IMG/VR virus record: IMGVR_UViG_3300006875_000143
Location: 1 to 25,812 of that record
Strand: one strand, 5' to 3'
Length of the DNA: 25,812 nucleotides
DNA from: a virus
Program-made: the position numbers and the translations under genes
Notes under the pieces: model-generated
Databases searched by the model: none
Seen by the model: only the letters and a program-made list of their open reading frames with translations
What the model was told of the DNA's origin: nothing
Shown here: in pieces, positions 23,358 to 25,812 of the stretch
How positions within the stretch are numbered: the first letter of the stretch is position 1
How the letters are laid out: every line of letters begins with the position of its first letter

Positions 23358-24534
23358 TCTTCTGCCGCCTTTCCTTAACCTCCAGCTTGCTTGTGGCTGT
23401 GATTCCGCCGAGCTGGGCCAGCCGGTCTATGATGGCCCTCTTTGCCGCTGCCAGCGTTGCCTTGCGTCCGGCTGCCTTCTCGGCGGCAACCCACTGGCGG
23501 CAAGCCTCCTCGATGCTGGACTTACTGGCGGTGAGCTCCACGGCTACATCAGCCGCCGCAGGCCCCAACACGTCCAGCGCGGCGGCGTGCGCCTTGCGGC
23601 CGTCCAGCGACTCGCGCACGGATTCAACCTCGGCCAGTACCCACCCACCCGGAAGGCTGACGGACTCCCGTGCGGCGTACTCCTTCAATGCGGCCTCTAC
23701 CCTGTCCAGCACAGCGCGAGCGTCCTTTATGCGCTGCCAGGCGGCGGCGGCCGTGGACTGGTCCAGCACCGGCACGTCCATCATTTCCGTGACCAGCGCG
23801 GCCTTGGCCGGACACACCGGAAATGCCGGGCAGTAGCGACACCACGGGCCTTCTTTTGGCGCCACTACCTGGGCCTCCACGAGCTCCCGGGTTTCAAGCA
23901 GCTGCTCGCGCACCGTGGCCAGTTCCAGCGCGTCCAGCGGCTCCAAGTCCAGCCATGCGCGGCCGTCCGAGGTGTCCACGCGCAAATGGCCGACCTCGGC
24001 CGCGTCCACGCCATAGACGCGGGCAAAGGCCAGCGCGAGGGCGCGTAACTGTCCAGAGGCGGCGGGGTTAGGGAGCCAGCCCCGGCCCGTCTTCACGTCA
24101 ATGACGTACACCACGCCGTCATGCACGCGCACCAGGTCTGCGGTGCCCACCACGGCGTTGCGGCCCCGGTGGCCGTAGCTTCGGGCTGCAGCGTCCAGCA
24201 CCTCGGCCGTGTCCTTGTCCATATCGTACAGGACCGCCGTTTCCGGCCTCCACCCGGCCTGTAGGTCCACGGGCCAATTGTCCGTGTCCAGCGCGAGGGC
24301 AGTTTCACGCAACTCGGGTGGCATCCGCTGGGCCGCCTCTGCCGGCGTGGCGCCTCGGGCTATGGCCTCCACATAGGCGTGCAGGGCACGGCCGGACTCT
24401 GCCCACGGCGACGATGGCGCCGTCACCTGCGGCAGCACGCAGGAGGTAGGGCAGGCCAGCGCCCGAGTCAACCCACTGGCGGTGGGCAGGCGCGGCCGGT
24501 GGCGCTCGCGGGCGAGGGATGCGTCCTGGCTCAT
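23341..24534 (-). CDS. PD-(D/E)XK nuclease, RecB/Cas4-like with Fe-S cysteines (DUF2800-like)
   Basis: A 397-aa exonuclease candidate that would make single-stranded DNA for the annealing protein next to it. His52 (RALHAYVEAI), Glu98 (WRPETAV), Asp133 (GTADLV) and Asp146/Lys148 (VIDVKTGRG) form the PD-(D/E)XK core. Cys28/Cys32 in LACPTSCVL lie before the core, and Cys242, Cys245 and Cys251 in WCRYCPAFPVCPAK after it, the split arrangement that holds a 4Fe-4S cluster in AddB- and Cas4-type nucleases. The pattern matches phage DUF2800 proteins. The C-terminal third is helical (SKSSIEEACRQWVAAEKAAG). Its ATG overlaps the ERF gene's stop (ATGA), indicating coupled synthesis. Confidence 0.88.
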   Translation of the reverse strand: MSQDASLARERHRPRLPTASGLTRALACPTSCVLPQVTAPSSPWAESGRALHAYVEAIARGATPAEAAQRMPPELRETALALDTDNWPVDLQAGWRPETAVLYDMDKDTAEVLDAAARSYGHRGRNAVVGTADLVRVHDGVVYVIDVKTGRGWLPNPAASGQLRALALAFARVYGVDAAEVGHLRVDTSDGRAWLDLEPLDALELATVREQLLETRELVEAQVVAPKEGPWCRYCPAFPVCPAKAALVTEMMDVPVLDQSTAAAAWQRIKDARAVLDRVEAALKEYAARESVSLPGGWVLAEVESVRESLDGRKAHAAALDVLGPAAADVAVELTASKSSIEEACRQWVAAEKAAGRKATLAAAKRAIIDRLAQLGGITATSKLEVKERRQKSGEDA

Positions 24535-25199
24535 GCCTGCCCCCGCAGTTCCTTCTGGCGGCTAGCAAACGCCTTGCGCACCTCTGGCACGGCCGTAACG
24601 CCCAACTGCTTGATGATGCGGGTTGCCGCCTGCAGGTCTTCCGGGGTGCCGCACTCGGCAATTGCCAGTAGGGCACGCTCCATGGGGTCCGGCTCAGCCG
24701 AAGCAGGCGCGGCCGGCTGTGGTGCTGGCGTGGGTACGGGTTGGGGCGCGGGCTGCTCGCGCATGGGCTGGCGCCGCTGCACGGGCGGAAGCACCGGAGC
24801 GCTAGGACGCGTCCCGGCCTCTCCGTCGTCATCATCCTGGGCAATACCCACCAGCGCGGCCAGAGAGTAGCGCCGGGCATAGGTGAGCGCCGAGCCGTAG
24901 CCCTGCGGCGTCTTCTGGGCAACCGGCATCTGCAAGTCAGAGGACACCCACTCCCCAGAGGCATGCGCGAGGATGGACCGCACGCCCACCATGCCCTCGG
25001 CCTGCGTTACCTGCTGAATGACGGACAGCCCGTTAGCCGCCAGCGGCTCACGGATAGCGGACCAGACGGCGGCCAGGTCCGCATATCGCGTCTTGAAGTG
25101 GGGGTTTGTGGCGTCCTTGGTTGCAAACGTCATTTGGCCCTGCGCCTTAGCGAGTGCGGCAGCCAGGGCGGCAATGCTGGCGCTCATGCTGTCACCCAT
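24531..25199 (-). CDS. erf: ERF-family single-strand annealing protein
   Basis: Anneals complementary single strands in phage recombination, often for genome circularisation. The 222-aa product has the ERF opening (LAKAQGQMTFATKDATNPHF, KTRYADLAAVWSAIREPL), a middle with GVRSILAHASGEWVSSDL, and the hallmark GYGSALTYARRYSL (residues 100-113) followed by an acidic DDDDGE. A Pro/Ala/Gln linker (about residues 131-170) joins a small C-terminal helical piece (ATRIIKQLGVTAVPEVRKAF). Start ATG 25199 is backed by GGAGG six bases upstream and overlaps the 45-aa gene by eight bases. It precedes the PD-(D/E)XK nuclease in one operon, a classic exonuclease/annealase pair. Confidence 0.9.
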   Translation of the reverse strand: MGDSMSASIAALAAALAKAQGQMTFATKDATNPHFKTRYADLAAVWSAIREPLAANGLSVIQQVTQAEGMVGVRSILAHASGEWVSSDLQMPVAQKTPQGYGSALTYARRYSLAALVGIAQDDDDGEAGTRPSAPVLPPVQRRQPMREQPAPQPVPTPAPQPAAPASAEPDPMERALLAIAECGTPEDLQAATRIIKQLGVTAVPEVRKAFASRQKELRGQA

Positions 25200-25329
25200 T
25201 GGCCACCTCCAGCCCGGCCTTGCTGGCCAGCTCGGCCAGTGCAGCGGTCAGCCGCTCCAGCGCAACCTTTTGGCGGTGGACCTCAAGGGACAACAACTCG
25301 ACGGCTTCAACGGCGTTGATGGGTTCCAC
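25192..25329 (-). CDS. 45-aa helical protein, first gene of the recombination operon
   Basis: Starts at GTG 25329, four bases after GGGGAGG, and ends at TGA 25194-25192, overlapping the ERF start. The whole product reads as one amphipathic helix (INAVEAVELLSLEVHRQKVA then LERLTAALAELASKAGL), probably a coiled-coil oligomer. No family recognised. It is the promoter-proximal gene of the operon with ERF and the nuclease. It may serve partly as a coupled leader peptide, or act with ERF; neither is shown by the sequence. Confidence 0.65.
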   Translation of the reverse strand: MEPINAVEAVELLSLEVHRQKVALERLTAALAELASKAGLEVANG

Positions 25330-25346
25330 AGTGCCTCCCCGGCAGC

Positions 25347-25363
25347 GGGGGCGAAATGCCCCC
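25347..25363 (-). promoter_or_regulatory. Short GC hairpin at the 5' end of the recombination mRNA
   Basis: GGGGGC (25347-25352) and GCCCCC (25358-25363) pair perfectly around a five-base loop. With transcription predicted to begin near 25367, the hairpin would sit only a few bases from the 5' end and about ten bases ahead of the ribosome site. 5'-terminal hairpins protect mRNAs from decay in some systems. Confidence 0.5.
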
Positions 25364-25373
25364 AGCGGCGGCG

Positions 25374-25402
25374 TAGATAGTCCGTTGCGCGTAACGTGTC
25401 AA
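25374..25402 (-). promoter_or_regulatory. Sigma70-like promoter for the recombination operon
   Basis: On the minus strand, a perfect TTGACA (25402-25397) is followed by 17 bases and TATCTA (25379-25374), a 3/6 match to the -10. AAAAA (25419-25415) lies 12 bases upstream of the -35. The start would be near 25367, about 38 bases before GTG 25329. The layout closely repeats the promoter at 912-940. Confidence 0.55.
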
Positions 25403-25405
25403 GGC

Positions 25406-25439
25406 TTGCGCTTCTTTTTGTTGCGCGCTATGTAGCGCG
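25406..25439 (+). promoter_or_regulatory. Rightward promoter with palindromic operator candidate
   Basis: TTGCGC (25406-25411), a 17-base spacer and TATGTA (25429-25434) form a weak rightward promoter. A 16-base perfect palindrome, CGCGCTA-TG-TAGCGCG (25424-25439), covers the -10, where a bound repressor would block RNA polymerase. It lies 30 bases before the ribbon-helix-helix-like gene, fitting autoregulation. Three copies of TTGCGC (25385, 25406, 25421) cross the divergent promoter region. Confidence 0.5.
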
Positions 25440-25469
25440 TGCCGGGCTAGTCCGGCCAAAGGGGACAGC

Positions 25470-25679
25470 ATGAAAATCGAACTGCCGAACCGACGTAAGC
25501 ACAGCAACCTGACAGTGCGGGCTGACCAGCCTTTTCTTGAGCGGTTGGATGCGCTGCTGTCCAGCTACAAGCGGCGGTGGCCCACCGAGGCCCCGCATAT
25601 GTCCCGCAGCTGGCTGGTGACGGAGCTTCTGAACGCGGCCATGACGGACGCCGAGGCCGAGTTGGAGGCCCGCAAGTGA
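25470..25679 (+). CDS. Ribbon-helix-helix-like DNA-binding protein, 69 aa
   Basis: A small basic protein transcribed away from the recombination operon. HSNLTVRADQPFLERLDALL (residues 11-30) reads as the short beta strand followed by helix 1 of a ribbon-helix-helix domain, and SRSWLVTELLNAAMTDAEAE (residues 45-64) as helix 2 with the common SRS(W)L turn. RHH proteins bind DNA as dimers through the strand pair, normally at short palindromes; one lies directly upstream. AAAGGGGA precedes ATG 25470. It probably controls itself and perhaps the divergent operon. The family call is by pattern, so it is likely but not certain. Its stop overlaps the next GTG by the usual GTGA. Confidence 0.65.
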   Translation: MKIELPNRRKHSNLTVRADQPFLERLDALLSSYKRRWPTEAPHMSRSWLVTELLNAAMTDAEAELEARK

Positions 25680-25812
25680 GCGTCCGAGGGAAGCGGGCAG
25701 TGTCTATTGCGGCGCTGGGGACTGTGAATCTTCCGGCTCGACAGGCCGAGGTTTACGAGTTTGTTCGTCAACACCCGTACCACACCGCGCTGGAGCTGGA
25801 GAACATGAGCGG
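25676..25812 (+). CDS. Hypothetical protein, winged-HTH-like N terminus (cut by right edge)
   Basis: Opens at GTG 25676 in a GTGA overlap with the preceding gene, with GGAGG seven bases upstream, and stays open for 45 codons to the window edge. The start is basic (VSVRGKRAVSIAALG), followed by LPARQAEVYEFVRQHPYHTA and LELENMSG, which resembles the first helices of a winged helix-turn-helix (the pattern of a helix ending in a ...HP..T..EL turn). It would be a second regulator or replication initiator in the same unit as the RHH-like protein. Too little is present to name a family. Confidence 0.6.
   Translation, partial: MSVRGKRAVSIAALGTVNLPARQAEVYEFVRQHPYHTALELENMS

Overview
The window is a 25.8 kb piece of a tailed dsDNA bacteriophage (or prophage) genome of high G+C. 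The gene order and families point to a short-tailed virion of the P22 type: a small-terminase candidate, large terminase, portal, scaffold, HK97-fold coat protein, a head-tail adaptor, a large tail-stabilisation protein, then four consecutive Ala/Gln-rich proteins that look like ejected internal proteins. There is no tape measure, sheath or tail-tube gene. A lysis module and a very large tail fibre ending in a peptidase S74 chaperone follow. The host cannot be read directly. The presence of an endolysin without a Gram-positive-type wall-binding domain and the two-Cys, DAG-repeat style of the fibre fit a Gram-negative, possibly myxobacterial or related, host, but that is inference.

Layout. 1-865 (minus strand): a leftward operon of a 74-aa Cys-rich protein, a 35-aa membrane peptide and a DNA cytosine-C5 methyltransferase that runs off the left edge. 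It is driven from a good sigma70-like promoter at 912-940. 999-17979 (plus): the packaging, head, tail and ejection genes, tightly packed with many 1-17 base overlaps and several GTG/TTG starts. A 203-base non-coding leader with interleaved inverted repeats precedes the coat gene, and a clear intrinsic terminator follows it. 17963-18444 (minus): a two-gene inverted island inside the late region. 18492-19553 (plus): lysis genes (membrane/coiled-coil protein, NlpC/P60 endolysin, holin candidate). 19557-23074 (plus): tail fibre and a small conserved phage protein, ending at a hairpin shared with the converging operon.

23136-25329 (minus): a leftward recombination operon (45-aa protein, ERF-family annealing protein, PD-(D/E)XK nuclease with four candidate Fe-S cysteines, small CxxC protein). 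Its promoter has a perfect TTGACA and is built like the one at 912-940. 25470-25812 (plus): a divergent ribbon-helix-helix-like regulator with a palindrome over its putative -10, followed by an overlapping, truncated helix-turn-helix-like gene.

The genes fit together as one phage program: the leftward units (methylation, recombination) look early, and the rightward unit looks late. No integrase, tRNA, IS element or CRISPR array is visible. The most unusual points are the tail fibre with a signal-peptide-like N terminus, paired cysteines and 54-base repeats; the inverted island in the late region; a possible dual-start holin; and the regulatory architecture at 25345-25440.
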